Below, one piece after another: positions 1 to 10,726 of a DNA stretch of 64,000 nucleotides (its first letter is position 1; the number at the start of each line of letters is the position of its first letter). The position numbers were made by a program, and so were the translations under genes. The notes below the pieces were generated by a model, which did not search any database, was not told where the DNA came from, and was given only the letters and a program-made list of their open reading frames with translations. Source of the DNA: Luteibacter sp. dw_328 (GTDB lineage: Bacteria; Pseudomonadota; Gammaproteobacteria; Xanthomonadales; Rhodanobacteraceae); contig NZ_JAAVUW010000006.1 in the NCBI RefSeq assembly GCF_018449605.1, positions 186,001 through 250,000 of the forward strand, read 5' to 3'.

Positions 1-595
1 CGATGCCGGCAGCGACTTCCGGCGCTTCCAGCAGTCGCAGAGCGACATGCCGCTGCTGATCCTGGCCGCCATCATCGTGGTCTACCTGCTCATGGGCATG
101 CTGTACGAGAGCCTGATTCATCCGGTGACCATTCTTTCCACGCTGCCCGCCGCCGGCGTGGGTGCCTTGGCCGCGCTGGTGATTACCGATACGGAGCTCT
201 CCGTGGTGGCGATGATCGCGCTGGTCTTGCTCATCGGTATCGTGAAGAAAAACGCGATCATGATGATCGACTTCGCGCTGGTGGCCGAGCGTGAGCATCA
301 CCTGAGCTCGAAGGAAGCGATTCGCGAGGCCTGCCTCGTACGTTTCCGCCCGATCATGATGACCACCATGGTGGCGATCCTCGCGGCGCTGCCGCTTGCG
401 ATCGGCCTGGGCGAGGGCTCCGAACTACGCCGCCCGCTGGGTATCGCGATGATCGGTGGCCTGATCATCTCGCAGAGCCTGACCCTTCTTTCGACGCCGG
501 CCCTGTACGTGATCTTCGCCTGCCTGTCGGAGCGCTGGAAAGCGCGCAAGGCCCGCCGCCGCGAGGCACGCCTGCTGCGACTGAGCGCCCGGTAG
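1..595 (+). CDS. RND multidrug efflux permease, C-terminal part (gene starts before the window)
   Basis: The reading frame is open from base 2, so this is the 3' end of a larger gene, about 197 codons of a roughly 1000-codon family. The segment has the last transmembrane helices of a hydrophobe/amphiphile efflux (HAE1) RND pump. The conserved stretch [15 protein letters not shown] is followed by FRPIMMTT and a final helix ending in a basic tail ([13 protein letters not shown]). The KKNAIMM wording resembles MdtB/MdtC pumps more than AcrB. Such proteins are inner-membrane proton antiporters that work with a periplasmic adaptor and a TolC-like channel. The stop codon TAG is also the TAG of the adjoining REP-like element. 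Substrate cannot be told from this fragment. Confidence 0.9.
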   Translation, partial: DAGSDFRRFQQSQSDMPLLILAAIIVVYLLMGMLYESLIHPVTILSTLPAAGVGALAALVITDTELSVVAMIALVLLIGIVKKNAIMMIDFALVAEREHHLSSKEAIREACLVRFRPIMMTTMVAILAALPLAIGLGEGSELRRPLGIAMIGGLIISQSLTLLSTPALYVIFACLSERWKARKARRREARLLRLSAR

Positions 596-700
596 GAGCC
601 GATTCATCGGCAACCAGTACATGTGGGAGCCGCTTCAGCGGCGAAAAGCCAACGGAGCGGGGAAGCTGCAAGGCAAATCGCCGACAAATCGGCTCCCACA
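592..700. repeat. REP-like palindromic element cluster
   Basis: Three units lie between the RND gene and icd. TAGGAGCCGATTCATCGGC is at 593-611, GTGGGAGCCGCTTCAGCGGCGA begins near 623, and an inverted relative ending CGGCTCCCACA is at 676-700. The outer and inner units face each other, so the transcript can fold. The rest of the gap (701-842) shows no gene that I can support. Confidence 0.85.
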
Positions 701-809
701 TAACTGCCATGCTGCGGGGCGGCTTTCCCGTTTCGAGCGGCCGCGCCACAATGGACCGGTTTCCCGCTCGCCGGTGCGCCCTTGAGGCTTGCGCCGGTGG
801 GCCCCATGA

Positions 810-3080
<2,271 letters not shown>

Positions 3081-3087
3081 TCGGGTC

Positions 3088-3115
3088 GGGCGGCCCGTCC
3101 TTTGACGGGCCGCCC
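3088..3115. terminator. Bidirectional hairpin between icd and the GDSL lipase gene
   Basis: A perfect 12-bp stem (GGGCGGCCCGTC, loop CTTT, then the complement) sits 8 bases after the icd stop and 29 bases from the convergent gene. There is no long T tail on either side, so it is a probable rather than certain intrinsic terminator. Confidence 0.7.
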
Positions 3116-3144
3116 ACGGTCGAATCAACGTATCCGGGGTCGTA

Positions 3145-4374
3145 TCAGCGCAAGCCCCACGTCGCGGGCGTCGCCTCGATGGCCCATTGGGCCATCAGCT
3201 CGTGCACCCGTGTTGTGGGATGCAGCGTGTCCCAGAAAACGTACCTGGAAGGATCGACGCAATCCGCGCGGCGTTTCTGCGCCTTGATGTACGAGGTTGA
3301 GCTCGGCGAGTCGATCGCCAGGCAGGAGTCCTTCGTATTGGTGATGCCGAAGCGTCCGGGCGTCGTCAACACGTCGTCGAAGTAGGCGCGAACGTTGACG
3401 ATGCGGACGTCGGCAGGCGTCGTGGCGTTCACCCGTTCGACCAGCTGGACGAGGTGATGGTTGTAGTACTCCACCTTGCCCAGGACGCCGTTCGCATCCG
3501 TCCGGCCCAGGCGGAATACCGGGGCGACGGAGACGTTGGGCAGATTGACGACAAGGATCTTCCGCGCGCCCTTTTCGACAAGGCGACGCAGTGCGATTTC
3601 CTGGTCCTCGATGATCTTCGGCGCCGTTTTCGTGTCGTTGACGAAGTCGTTGCCGCTGATAAGGAAGGTGAACAGCGTGCGCGACGGGTCGTAGCCCTTT
3701 GCCTTGGTCGCATAGTTGAAAAAGCCGTCGATCTGCGTGCCGATCCCGTGGATGATGCCGAACTTGGCGTCCTTGGTCTGCGCGCCGCCGATGGCCCAGT
3801 TGTTCAGGGTGAGGCCGGTACGCGCCGCCATGTGCTCGATCCACGTCGGGCCGTTGCTGAAACGTCCGAGGTACCACGACGCACCGGGTAACTTCCACTG
3901 CGATTCGTTGAACATGTTGCCGGTGTCGCTGAGGCTGTCGCCGAACGAGACGATGCGTTCGACCGGTTTTCCCTTCGCAAGGTCGCCGTTGTACCAGATC
4001 TCGTAGTTGTAACTCTGCGCATTGTCCGCGGCACCGATCATGGCCAGGCCATTGGCGTCGGGTATCGTCGAAATCTTCTTCATGCAGGCAGTGCGCAGTG
4101 TCGCCGGCGCGGCGTCCGTGAAGAACATGCTGCGCGACTTGAGCATCGATGCGTTGTGCCATTGCCCGCGGAGAATGTGGTCGGCTGCAACGAAGCGCGT
4201 GGCGACGCCGGTCGGGTCCGACTTCAGGCGATAGTGGCAGCGTAGGCCGGTATTGATCTCGCTGAAGGGGCCGCCCTGAACGGCGGGCGCCTGCGGCGCG
4301 GCATGCGAGACAAGAGCGAAGCCGGCGAGAGCACAACCGGCGGCGTAAGCGAAGGCGCGTCCAATCGGGGACAT
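3145..4374 (-). CDS. Secreted GDSL/SGNH lipase, lecithinase/hemolysin-like
   Basis: This 409-residue protein has a signal peptide (cleavage probably after ALVSHA, residue 25) and an SGNH esterase domain. Block I is FGDSLSDTGN with Ser147, block II is the GG at 196-197, block III is GND at 241-243, and block V is WDTLHP with Asp382 and His385, so all catalytic residues are present. An extra N-terminal stretch of about 115 residues before the GDSL block recalls the two-part layout of Vibrio thermolabile hemolysin/phospholipases. The likely role is an extracellular or periplasmic lipid esterase. The start at 4374 is preferred over an upstream ATG because AGGAG lies 6 bases upstream and the signal peptide begins there. 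Confidence 0.85.
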   Translation of the reverse strand: MSPIGRAFAYAAGCALAGFALVSHAAPQAPAVQGGPFSEINTGLRCHYRLKSDPTGVATRFVAADHILRGQWHNASMLKSRSMFFTDAAPATLRTACMKKISTIPDANGLAMIGAADNAQSYNYEIWYNGDLAKGKPVERIVSFGDSLSDTGNMFNESQWKLPGASWYLGRFSNGPTWIEHMAARTGLTLNNWAIGGAQTKDAKFGIIHGIGTQIDGFFNYATKAKGYDPSRTLFTFLISGNDFVNDTKTAPKIIEDQEIALRRLVEKGARKILVVNLPNVSVAPVFRLGRTDANGVLGKVEYYNHHLVQLVERVNATTPADVRIVNVRAYFDDVLTTPGRFGITNTKDSCLAIDSPSSTSYIKAQKRRADCVDPSRYVFWDTLHPTTRVHELMAQWAIEATPATWGLR

Positions 4375-4511
4375 GAGGAACTCCTGTGGGGATGGGGTGC
4401 CGGAAGACTCTCTTCCGACGCCGACATCGTGCCCCTGCGCCATGTGCTTGAATGTCGGCCATCGCTGGGGGATGGGCCGGGGTTCTCCTTCACATATCTA
4501 GGCTTTGAGGT

Positions 4512-4544
4512 GAGGCGCTATCGGTCGGAGACCGATAGCGCCTC
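4512..4544 (-). terminator. Hairpin downstream of the aldo/keto reductase gene
   Basis: A perfect 14-bp stem GAGGCGCTATCGGT pairs with its complement around the loop CGGAG, 13 bases past the stop of the minus-strand reductase gene. There is no clear T tail. It separates the reductase from the lipase gene on the same strand. Confidence 0.7.
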
Positions 4545-4557
4545 TGCGGGAAGCAGC

Positions 4558-5505
4558 TCAAGCCGCGCTGGCGTCCCGGAGTTTCTTCAGTTCGTCGTCA
4601 CCCAGCACGAGTGCCGCCGACTTTGCCAGTTCATCGAGTTGCTCCACGGTGGTCGCGCTGGCGATCGCCGCGCTGATCGCAGGCTGTGCCATCACCCAGG
4701 CCAGCGCCACCTGTGCCGGCTTCGCGGCGTGTGCCTCGGCCACCTCGTCGAGCGCAGCGAGCACGCGATGGCCGCGCTCGGTGAGGTACTTCTTCACCGA
4801 ACCGCCGCGGGCCTTGCTCTTTTCCAGGTCCGCCTCGCTCCGATACTTGCCACTGAGGAAGCCGCTGGCCAGCGAGTAATAGCTGATGACGCCAACGTCT
4901 TCCTTGACGCACAACGGCTGCAGGCCTTCTTCGAAGCCGGCGCGATCCATCAGGTTATATTCCGGCTGCAGCGACTCGTAGCGCGACAGCCCCTTCGATC
5001 CGCTGGTAGAGAGTGCATCGGCAAGGCGGTTAGTACTGTAATTGGAGGCGCCGATCACGCGCACCTTGCCGGCCTTGACGAGGTCGTCGAAGGCACGCAG
5101 GGTTTCTTCCAGCGGCACTTTCGCGTCATCCTCGTGCGACTGGTACAGGTCGATGTGATCGGTTTTCAGGCGGCGCAGCGAATCTTCCACGGCTTCCTTG
5201 ATATTGGTCGGCGCGAGGCCCGGATAGCGTGCCCACTTGCCCACCTTGGTGGCGATGACGACGCGGTCGCGCTTGCCACTCTTCTTCAGCCAGTTGCCGA
5301 TGATGGTCTCGGACTCGCCGCCTTCGTTACCCGGCACCCAGGCTTCGTAGACATCCGCCGTGTCGATCAGGTTGAAGCCGTGGTCGACGAAGGCGTCGAG
5401 AAGCTCGAACGAGCGTGGCTCGTCCGCGCTCCAGCCGAACACGTTGCCGCCAAAGGCGAGCGGGGCGACCTGCAGGGATGAACGACCGAGGGGGCGAAGC
5501 TTCAT
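4558..5505 (-). CDS. Aldo/keto reductase
   Basis: This 315-residue TIM-barrel NADPH-dependent oxidoreductase has the complete catalytic tetrad: Asp48, Tyr53 (LIDTADVY), Lys87 (IATK) and His124 (YQSHED). The C-terminal part carries the usual cofactor region (IASATTVEQLDEL). It is related to general stress or detoxification AKRs that reduce aldehydes and sugars; the exact substrate cannot be read from sequence. It lies 64 bases downstream of a small Cys-tailed protein gene on the same strand, and both face away from a LysR gene, so they may form one LysR-controlled transcript. Confidence 0.93.
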   Translation of the reverse strand: MKLRPLGRSSLQVAPLAFGGNVFGWSADEPRSFELLDAFVDHGFNLIDTADVYEAWVPGNEGGESETIIGNWLKKSGKRDRVVIATKVGKWARYPGLAPTNIKEAVEDSLRRLKTDHIDLYQSHEDDAKVPLEETLRAFDDLVKAGKVRVIGASNYSTNRLADALSTSGSKGLSRYESLQPEYNLMDRAGFEEGLQPLCVKEDVGVISYYSLASGFLSGKYRSEADLEKSKARGGSVKKYLTERGHRVLAALDEVAEAHAAKPAQVALAWVMAQPAISAAIASATTVEQLDELAKSAALVLGDDELKKLRDASAA

Positions 5506-5569
5506 GCGTCTCTCCGGGGAGGGCGGAAACCCCCATTTTGAGGCACACGAAGTTCAGACGATGTATCCG

Positions 5570-5764
5570 TCAGCAGGTGGCGCAGGCCGGACAGGCGGGA
5601 ACCTCGTTCGATGCCTTACGCTCTGCCTTGCGGGGCGTCGGCACGGCTTCCGGTGCGCCCGCGCCGCGGTCGCCGGCGAGTTCCTCGCGGCCAAGGCGGA
5701 AGATGAGTTCGCGGTCGACGATGTGCCCGTGCATGAAGGCGAGGCCGGTAAAGATCGAAGCCAT
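5570..5764 (-). CDS. Small protein of unknown function with a Cys-rich C-terminal tail
   Basis: A 64-codon gene not recognised as a known family. It has a good ribosome binding site (AAGGAG, 6 bases before ATG). The N-terminal half is ordered-looking (MASIFTGLAFMHGHIVDREL), the middle is charged and proline-containing, and it ends in CPACATC. Three cysteines in the last seven residues suggest metal or thiol chemistry, but this is inference. It is divergent from the LysR gene and upstream of the aldo/keto reductase, which suggests shared regulation. Confidence 0.6.
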   Translation of the reverse strand: MASIFTGLAFMHGHIVDRELIFRLGREELAGDRGAGAPEAVPTPRKAERKASNEVPACPACATC

Positions 5765-5784
5765 GACGTACTCCTTGCGGATGG

Positions 5785-5804
5785 AGTCGCAACCCCTTGC
5801 GACT
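5785..5804. promoter_or_regulatory. Inverted repeat, candidate LysR operator
   Basis: AGTCGCAA-CCCC-TTGCGACT is a perfect 8-bp inverted repeat with a 4-base spacer. It lies in the 119-base gap between the divergent 64-codon gene and the LysR gene. Position and symmetry fit autoregulatory binding by the adjacent LysR protein; no binding evidence can be had from sequence alone. Confidence 0.5.
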
Positions 5805-5883
5805 ATCGGTGTAGTTAAGGGTGCCCGTTCCGTAGCCCGCCAAAAAGCGATATGTTTGCAACCTGGACTTGAGGATTTTTCAC

Positions 5884-6783
5884 ATGTCTCGCTTGCCGCT
5901 CGGTCAGCTTCAGGGGTTCGTCCTGGTCGCCCGGACCGGCAAGCTGTCGCTCGCCGCCGAGCAGCTCAATCTCACGGTGAGTGCCCTCAGCCACCAGATT
6001 CGCAATCTCGAGGAGCGGCTCGACCGCTCGCTGTTCGATCGCGGTCCCCGGGGTGTCACGCTCACCGCCGATGGCAACAACCTGCTCGACTCGATCGGCC
6101 ACCACTTCGACGGCATCGAGCACGCCCTCAATCGCTATGCGAGCCGTCACCAGGACACCGTGACCCTGAGCGTGCTGCCCTCGGTCGCATCGAGCTGGCT
6201 CGTGCCGCGTCTGCCGCGACTGGTCGGTGCCCACCCGGAGCTCGAGCTCAGCCTGGCCTCGTCCGTTTCCGTCGTCGATTTCGACCGCGAGCCGACGATC
6301 GACGTTGCCTTCCGCTATGGCCTGGGCTCCTGGCCGCGGACCAAGGCCGACAAGTTGTTCGCCGAATACATCGTGCCCATCGCCAGCCCGTCACTGGTGC
6401 GCAAGATGGGTGGCCTGCCGACTACCTCGCTGGAAGGCTGGCCCTTGCTCGGTGATCCCTCGGGACGCTGGAACGATTGGGCCGAAGCCTTCGGTATGCC
6501 CTTGCCCTCACGTTACGTCGCGCGCTTCGACAACACCGAACACCTGCAGCGCGCCGTGCTGGAGGGCATGGGCGTGGCCCTGGGGCGGCTTGTCATGGCG
6601 CGTTCGCTGATCGAATGCGGGGCGCTCACCGTGCTGTGCAAGGAGCGACTGCGTGTGGCCGAGGCGTATTACCTCGTCTATCCGAAACGGTCGGAGTCGC
6701 ATACGGGGGTGGCCCGTTTCCGAGACTGGTTGCTGGGCGAGGCCCGGGAATATGAGGCAGGAATCACGGCCGGAGTGGCCTGA
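5884..6783 (+). CDS. LysR-family transcriptional regulator (GcvA-like)
   Basis: The 299-residue product has an N-terminal winged helix-turn-helix (LPLGQLQGFVLVARTGKLS through VSALSHQIRNLE, about residues 3-60) and a periplasmic-binding-protein-like effector domain (SVASSWLVPRLPRLV onward). The wording is typical of the GcvA/AmpR subgroup. ATG 5884 is chosen over a TTG five codons upstream because GAGG precedes it at normal distance. It is divergent from the small protein/aldo-keto reductase pair, which it probably controls. The effector is unknown. Confidence 0.9.
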   Translation: MSRLPLGQLQGFVLVARTGKLSLAAEQLNLTVSALSHQIRNLEERLDRSLFDRGPRGVTLTADGNNLLDSIGHHFDGIEHALNRYASRHQDTVTLSVLPSVASSWLVPRLPRLVGAHPELELSLASSVSVVDFDREPTIDVAFRYGLGSWPRTKADKLFAEYIVPIASPSLVRKMGGLPTTSLEGWPLLGDPSGRWNDWAEAFGMPLPSRYVARFDNTEHLQRAVLEGMGVALGRLVMARSLIECGALTVLCKERLRVAEAYYLVYPKRSESHTGVARFRDWLLGEAREYEAGITAGVA

Positions 6784-6789
6784 TTCTTC

Positions 6790-6858
6790 TGTAGGAGCCG
6801 ATTCATCGGCGATGGGGTTTGCGGCAACCTTGTTATCGCCGATGAATCGGCTCCTACA
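6790..6858. repeat. REP-like inverted pair
   Basis: TGTAGGAGCCGATTCATCGGCGAT is followed by its near-exact inverse, ending at 6858, with about 22 bases between. The two units form a long stem that probably acts as a transcription stop or mRNA 3' end after the LysR gene. Confidence 0.85.
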
Positions 6859-6886
6859 AAGAGTGGGTGAAGACCGCTCTTAGCGC

Positions 6887-6915
6887 TTGACCGATCCTCG
6901 CTGCGGCGCGACAAT
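6887..6915 (+). promoter_or_regulatory. Predicted sigma-70 promoter of the mgtA leader
   Basis: TTGACC (6887-6892), a 17-base spacer and GACAAT (6910-6915) form a good sigma-70 match, rare in this GC-rich sequence. Transcription from about 6922 would give a leader of roughly 560 bases before mgtA, containing the small ORF at 7149. Confidence 0.6.
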
Positions 6916-6961
6916 TCCCGGGCTACCGCTCAGCACTTCTCGCGCGGTGGCACCCTTCTTA

Positions 6962-6988
6962 GTTTACCCAGGCTTATGGACGTCTACC
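6962..6988 (+). promoter_or_regulatory. 11-bp-periodic AT-rich half-sites, possible PhoP-type box
   Basis: GTTTA (6962), CTTAT (6973) and CTACC (6984) recur every 11 bases in an AT-rich patch. PhoP sites are direct repeats of GTTTA-like hexamers spaced 11 bases apart, and PhoP commonly controls mgtA. The third half-site is poor, and the patch lies downstream of the predicted start point, so this is tentative. Confidence 0.25.
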
Positions 6989-7110
6989 CTAGTCGACGCG
7001 CCGGCTTCCGCTCGCATCGGAGCCCGGCGCTGGCAAAACTCATCGCCCGCGGCGACCGCACCCGGTCTGTCGGCGCTTTCCTCCGCTAGGGAAAGTCCGG
7101 CTCTCCTCGT

Positions 7111-7130
7111 CGGAAGCTCGCGAGCTTCCG
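7111..7130 (+). promoter_or_regulatory. Leader hairpin just before the small ORF
   Basis: CGGAAGCTCGCGAGCTTCCG is a perfect 20-base palindrome that can fold to an 8-bp stem with a CGCG loop. It is followed by TTATT and then the GAGG ribosome site of the small ORF. It could be a weak terminator/attenuator or could shield translation initiation. The remainder of 6916-7148 holds no gene that I can support. Confidence 0.45.
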
Positions 7131-7148
7131 TTATTCGAGGATTGAGCC

Positions 7149-7328
7149 ATGTACATCCAACTCGAAAAGACCGGTCCGCGCATGTTCGGCCGCCGTCTCG
7201 CTTTCGCTCTCGCCCGCCGTCGTGCCACCGAGGCCTCCCCGGCCAAGCGCACGATCACCGTTCCGCGCTCGCTTGACGCCACTGAAAGCAATCTGAAACA
7301 GGCTGGCGGCAAACTGCCGCAGGCATGA
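7149..7328 (+). CDS. 59-residue leader ORF upstream of mgtA
   Basis: ATG at 7149 is preceded by GAGG at proper distance and opens a 59-residue frame (MYIQLEKTGPRMFGRRLAFA ... GGKLPQA) closed by TGA at 7326-7328. It is very basic, with three consecutive arginines at 23-25 and no acidic block. It stands alone in the long mgtA leader, 155 bases before mgtA. It may be a real small protein or, by analogy with Salmonella mgtL, an ORF whose translation sets mgtA expression. I do not recognise a family. Confidence 0.5.
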   Translation: MYIQLEKTGPRMFGRRLAFALARRRATEASPAKRTITVPRSLDATESNLKQAGGKLPQA

Positions 7329-7483
7329 ACAGCGACATAGACTCTACGGCGCGGCTTTCGCCGTCCGCCGTCACGATTACCCGGAAACCGAACGTCGGCT
7401 GCGCGCCGGCGCGTACGCCTTCAGCTGCCAGCTGAGAGCCGCTCGCGCCCGCCCGGAGACGTCGTCCGGAAAGGCAGTGAGCC

Positions 7484-10111
7484 ATGAAGAAGCACATCTC
7501 GCAGGCGGCCGTCGCCGCCAAAGCCTTCACCAACGCCAGTGCCGACGCCTACCGTCCGGCCGATGAGCTGCTGCGTTCGCTGGACGCTCGACTGGACGGC
7601 CTGGACGAGGCGGCCATCGCCGAGCGGCTGGACCGCGACGGCATCAACGAAGTAGGCCACGAGAAGCCGCCGCACTGGTCGATCCAGCTGCTGCACGCCT
7701 TCCGCAACCCGTTCATCATCGTGCTGCTGGTGCTCGCCGTGGTCCAGCTGGTCACGGATTCCGATGACCTCACGGGCCCGGTGATCATCGCCGTGATGGT
7801 CGGTATCAGCGTCCTCCTCTCCTTCACCCAGGAGTTTCGCTCGTCGCGGGCCGCCGAGAAGCTCAAGGCCATGGTGCGCAACACCTCCACGGTGACCCGC
7901 CGCGCCGAGGACGGCCACGCCGAGCGTATCGAGGTGCCGGTCGAAGAACTGGTGGTAGGCGATATCGTCCATCTGGGCGCCGGCGACATGGTGCCGGCCG
8001 ACCTGCGCCTGCTCGCGGCCAAAGACCTGTTCATCAGCCAGGCGATCCTTACCGGTGAATCCCTGCCGGTAGAGAAGGCCGCGCCGAACGCCACGACCGG
8101 CGCGGGTTCCGCCGACGGCCCGCTGGACCTGCCGACCGTCTGCTACATGGGCACCAACGTCGTCTCCGGCACGGCGACGGCGGTCGTGCTGGCCACCGGC
8201 GCGCGTACCTACCTCGGCTCCCTCGCGCACACCCTCTCGGGCGAGCGCGTGCAGACCAGCTTCGACCGGGGTATTTCCTCGGTCAGCTGGCTGCTGATCC
8301 GCTTCATGGCGGTGATGGTGCCGGTGGTTTTCCTGATCAACGGCTTCGATAAGCACGACTGGGTCGAGGCCTTCATGTTCGGCCTCTCGGTCGCCGTGGG
8401 CCTGACGCCGGAGATGCTTCCTCTGATCGTCACCGCGAATCTCGGCAAGGGCGCCATCGCCATGTCGAAGCGCAAGGTGGTGGTCAAGCGCCTCAACGCC
8501 ATTCAGAACTTCGGCGCGATGGACGTGCTTTGCACGGACAAGACCGGCACGCTCACGCTGGACAAGATCGTGCTCGAGCGCCATGTGGATCTCAACGGCG
8601 ACGACTCCGACGACGCCCTGGAATACGGGTACCTCAACAGCCGTTTCCAGACCGGTCTGCGCAACCTGATGGACAAGGCGGTGCTCACGCACCGCGACCT
8701 CGAGCCGATCGCCTCGCGCTTCCATGTGGTCGACGAGATTCCGTTCGACTTCCAGCGCCGGCGCATGTCGGTGGTGGTCTCGGACGGGCGCGGCGAACAG
8801 CTGCTCGTCTGCAAGGGTGCGGTCGAGGAGATGCTGCAGATCTGCAGCGAGGCACGCATCGGCGATGTCGTTGAGCCCATGACGTCGGAGAAGCGCGCCG
8901 AGATTCGCGCCATGACGAACGAGCTCAACGAAGACGGCCTGCGTGTGCTCATCGTGGCGATTCGTCGCGATCCCGCCGGCGAGCGGGCCTATGGCGTGGC
9001 CGACGAAACCGGCCTGACCGCGGTCGGCTGCCTGGCCTTCCTCGATCCGCCGAAGGACTCGGCTGCCACGGCCATCCGGGCACTCAATCACCACGGCGTC
9101 GCGGTGAAGGTCATCACCGGCGACAACGAAGCCGTGACACGGAAGATCTGCACCGAAGTCGGCCTCGATGTCACGGCGTCCGCCCTGGGTCGCGATATCG
9201 AGCAGCTCGACGACGACGCGCTCGATGCGATGGTCGAGAAGACCACGGTCTTCGCCAAGATGTCACCGGTGCAGAAGGCGCGCGTGGTCAAGGCGCTGCA
9301 GCGTCGCGGTCACACCGTCGGCTTCCTTGGTGACGGCATCAACGATGCACCGGCGCTACGCGAAGCGGATGTCGGCATTTCGGTCGATACCGCGACGGAT
9401 ATCGCCAAGGAGTCGGCGGACATCATCCTGCTCGAGAAGAACCTGATGGTGCTGGAGGAGGGTGTGATCGAAGGTCGCGTCACCTTCGGCAACATCATGA
9501 AGTACATCAAGATGACTGCCAGCTCGAACTTCGGCAACGTGTTCAGCGTGCTTGTCGCGAGCGCCTTCCTGCCGTTCCTGCCGATGCTGCCGTTGCAGAT
9601 CCTCGTGCAGAACCTGCTGTACGACCTGTCCCAGCTGTCGATCCCGTTCGACCGCATGGACGAGGAATACCTGCGCCATCCGCGCAAGTGGGACGCCGGC
9701 GATATCGGTCGTTTCATGGTCTGGATCGGACCGGTCAGCTCGGTGTTCGACATCACCACGTTCTGGCTGATGTGGCATTACTTCGGTGCCAACGATGTTG
9801 CCCACCAGTCGCTGTTCCAGTCGGGCTGGTTCATCGAAGGCCTGCTCTCGCAGACCCTCGTGGTGCACATGATCCGCACGCGGCGGGTGCCGTTCCTGCA
9901 AAGCGTGGCCTCTGCCCCCGTGTTGGCGCTGACCGGCGCGATCATGGTCATCGGCATGCTGATTCCCTACTCGGGGCTCGGTGCGCGCATCGGCATGGTG
10001 CCGCTGCCGGGCATCTACTTCGCGTGGCTGGCGGTGACGTTGGTGAGCTACTGCGTACTCACCCAGCTGATGAAGACGATCTACATCCGCCGCTACGGAC
10101 GTTGGTTGTAA
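7484..10111 (+). CDS. mgtA: Magnesium-importing P-type ATPase
   Basis: This 875-residue P3B ATPase imports Mg2+ across the inner membrane. An N-terminal cytosolic region is followed by the first helix pair (residues ~70-115), the actuator loop TGES, a second helix pair (VGLTPEMLPLIV), the phosphorylation motif DKTGTLT with Asp352, the nucleotide domain (CKGAVEE), the hinge GDGINDAP at 616-623, and a C-terminal block of hydrophobic helices containing QNLLYDLSQ. The PEML and NLLYD signatures and length are those of MgtA/MgtB. It sits alone behind a long structured leader and ends at a hairpin, which fits magnesium-dependent control. Confidence 0.96.
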   Translation: MKKHISQAAVAAKAFTNASADAYRPADELLRSLDARLDGLDEAAIAERLDRDGINEVGHEKPPHWSIQLLHAFRNPFIIVLLVLAVVQLVTDSDDLTGPVIIAVMVGISVLLSFTQEFRSSRAAEKLKAMVRNTSTVTRRAEDGHAERIEVPVEELVVGDIVHLGAGDMVPADLRLLAAKDLFISQAILTGESLPVEKAAPNATTGAGSADGPLDLPTVCYMGTNVVSGTATAVVLATGARTYLGSLAHTLSGERVQTSFDRGISSVSWLLIRFMAVMVPVVFLINGFDKHDWVEAFMFGLSVAVGLTPEMLPLIVTANLGKGAIAMSKRKVVVKRLNAIQNFGAMDVLCTDKTGTLTLDKIVLERHVDLNGDDSDDALEYGYLNSRFQTGLRNLMDKAVLTHRDLEPIASRFHVVDEIPFDFQRRRMSVVVSDGRGEQLLVCKGAVEEMLQICSEARIGDVVEPMTSEKRAEIRAMTNELNEDGLRVLIVAIRRDPAGERAYGVADETGLTAVGCLAFLDPPKDSAATAIRALNHHGVAVKVITGDNEAVTRKICTEVGLDVTASALGRDIEQLDDDALDAMVEKTTVFAKMSPVQKARVVKALQRRGHTVGFLGDGINDAPALREADVGISVDTATDIAKESADIILLEKNLMVLEEGVIEGRVTFGNIMKYIKMTASSNFGNVFSVLVASAFLPFLPMLPLQILVQNLLYDLSQLSIPFDRMDEEYLRHPRKWDAGDIGRFMVWIGPVSSVFDITTFWLMWHYFGANDVAHQSLFQSGWFIEGLLSQTLVVHMIRTRRVPFLQSVASAPVLALTGAIMVIGMLIPYSGLGARIGMVPLPGIYFAWLAVTLVSYCVLTQLMKTIYIRRYGRWL

Positions 10112-10123
10112 GACTACGAAAAG

Positions 10124-10153
10124 GCATGGGCGTCGATGGACAGACGCCCATGC
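10124..10153 (+). terminator. Hairpin after mgtA
   Basis: GCATGGGCGTC pairs perfectly with GACGCCCATGC around an 8-base loop, 12 bases past the mgtA stop. There is no T tail, so it is a probable terminator or stabiliser. Confidence 0.65.
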
Positions 10154-10198
10154 GCGAACGCGGTGTCATGTGTGCTCCCCAACCAAGGAGACACCACG

Positions 10199-10705
10199 AT
10201 GCTTCGTAACACCCTTGCTGCCGCTCTGCTGTTCATTCCGGCCATCGCCATGGCACAGACCGAGACGGCACCGAAACCGGCACCGGCGCCCGCCGCCGAG
10301 CGCTATGTGGACGCGATGAACTGGCCGGCGTCGGAAGCCGGCATGGAACGCTTCGAGAAGCTCACCGAACACCTCTCCGGCGCGTTCAGCGCCATCTGCG
10401 GCGACACCTTCTGCGAAGGCGACTACGGCAATCTGCGGCCGATGGAGCTGCGCTGCTCGGTCGATTCCACCAAGGGCACGATGAAGCAGTGCCTGTGGAC
10501 CTTCGCCGGCAGCTATACGCAGATCAACGGCAAATCCGGGGCCGTGCAGGTCAACGCCAAGCTGTTCAAGTGCAAGCTGGCCCTTGCCAAGGACACGCCG
10601 GTGGAATCGTTCTACGAGGCGCTGATGTCGTCGAAGGAACCGCTGGAGGTGAAACTCCCGATGACCCGCAAGACTGTCTTTGACGGCCTCAACGCCTGCC
10701 TGTAA
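10199..10705 (+). CDS. Secreted protein of unknown function with paired cysteines
   Basis: The 168-residue product begins with a signal peptide (MLRNTLAAALLFIPAIAMAQ) followed by a Pro/Ala-rich linker and a compact domain with cysteines in CGDTFCEGDYGNLRPMELRC, a QCLW motif, a FKCKL motif and the C-terminal NACL. Six cysteines after the signal suggest disulfides in the periplasm. I do not recognise the family. The start at 10199 is fixed by AAGGAG upstream. It follows mgtA's hairpin and ends in a strong terminator, so it is probably its own transcript. Confidence 0.75.
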   Translation: MLRNTLAAALLFIPAIAMAQTETAPKPAPAPAAERYVDAMNWPASEAGMERFEKLTEHLSGAFSAICGDTFCEGDYGNLRPMELRCSVDSTKGTMKQCLWTFAGSYTQINGKSGAVQVNAKLFKCKLALAKDTPVESFYEALMSSKEPLEVKLPMTRKTVFDGLNACL

Positions 10706-10726
10706 CCGGCTCATCGCAGTAACGGA

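Noticed and set aside
6862-7483. M-box or yybP-ykoY riboswitch in the mgtA leader
   Set aside because: I could not find the conserved core of either class; the leader is reported only as structured and unexplained.
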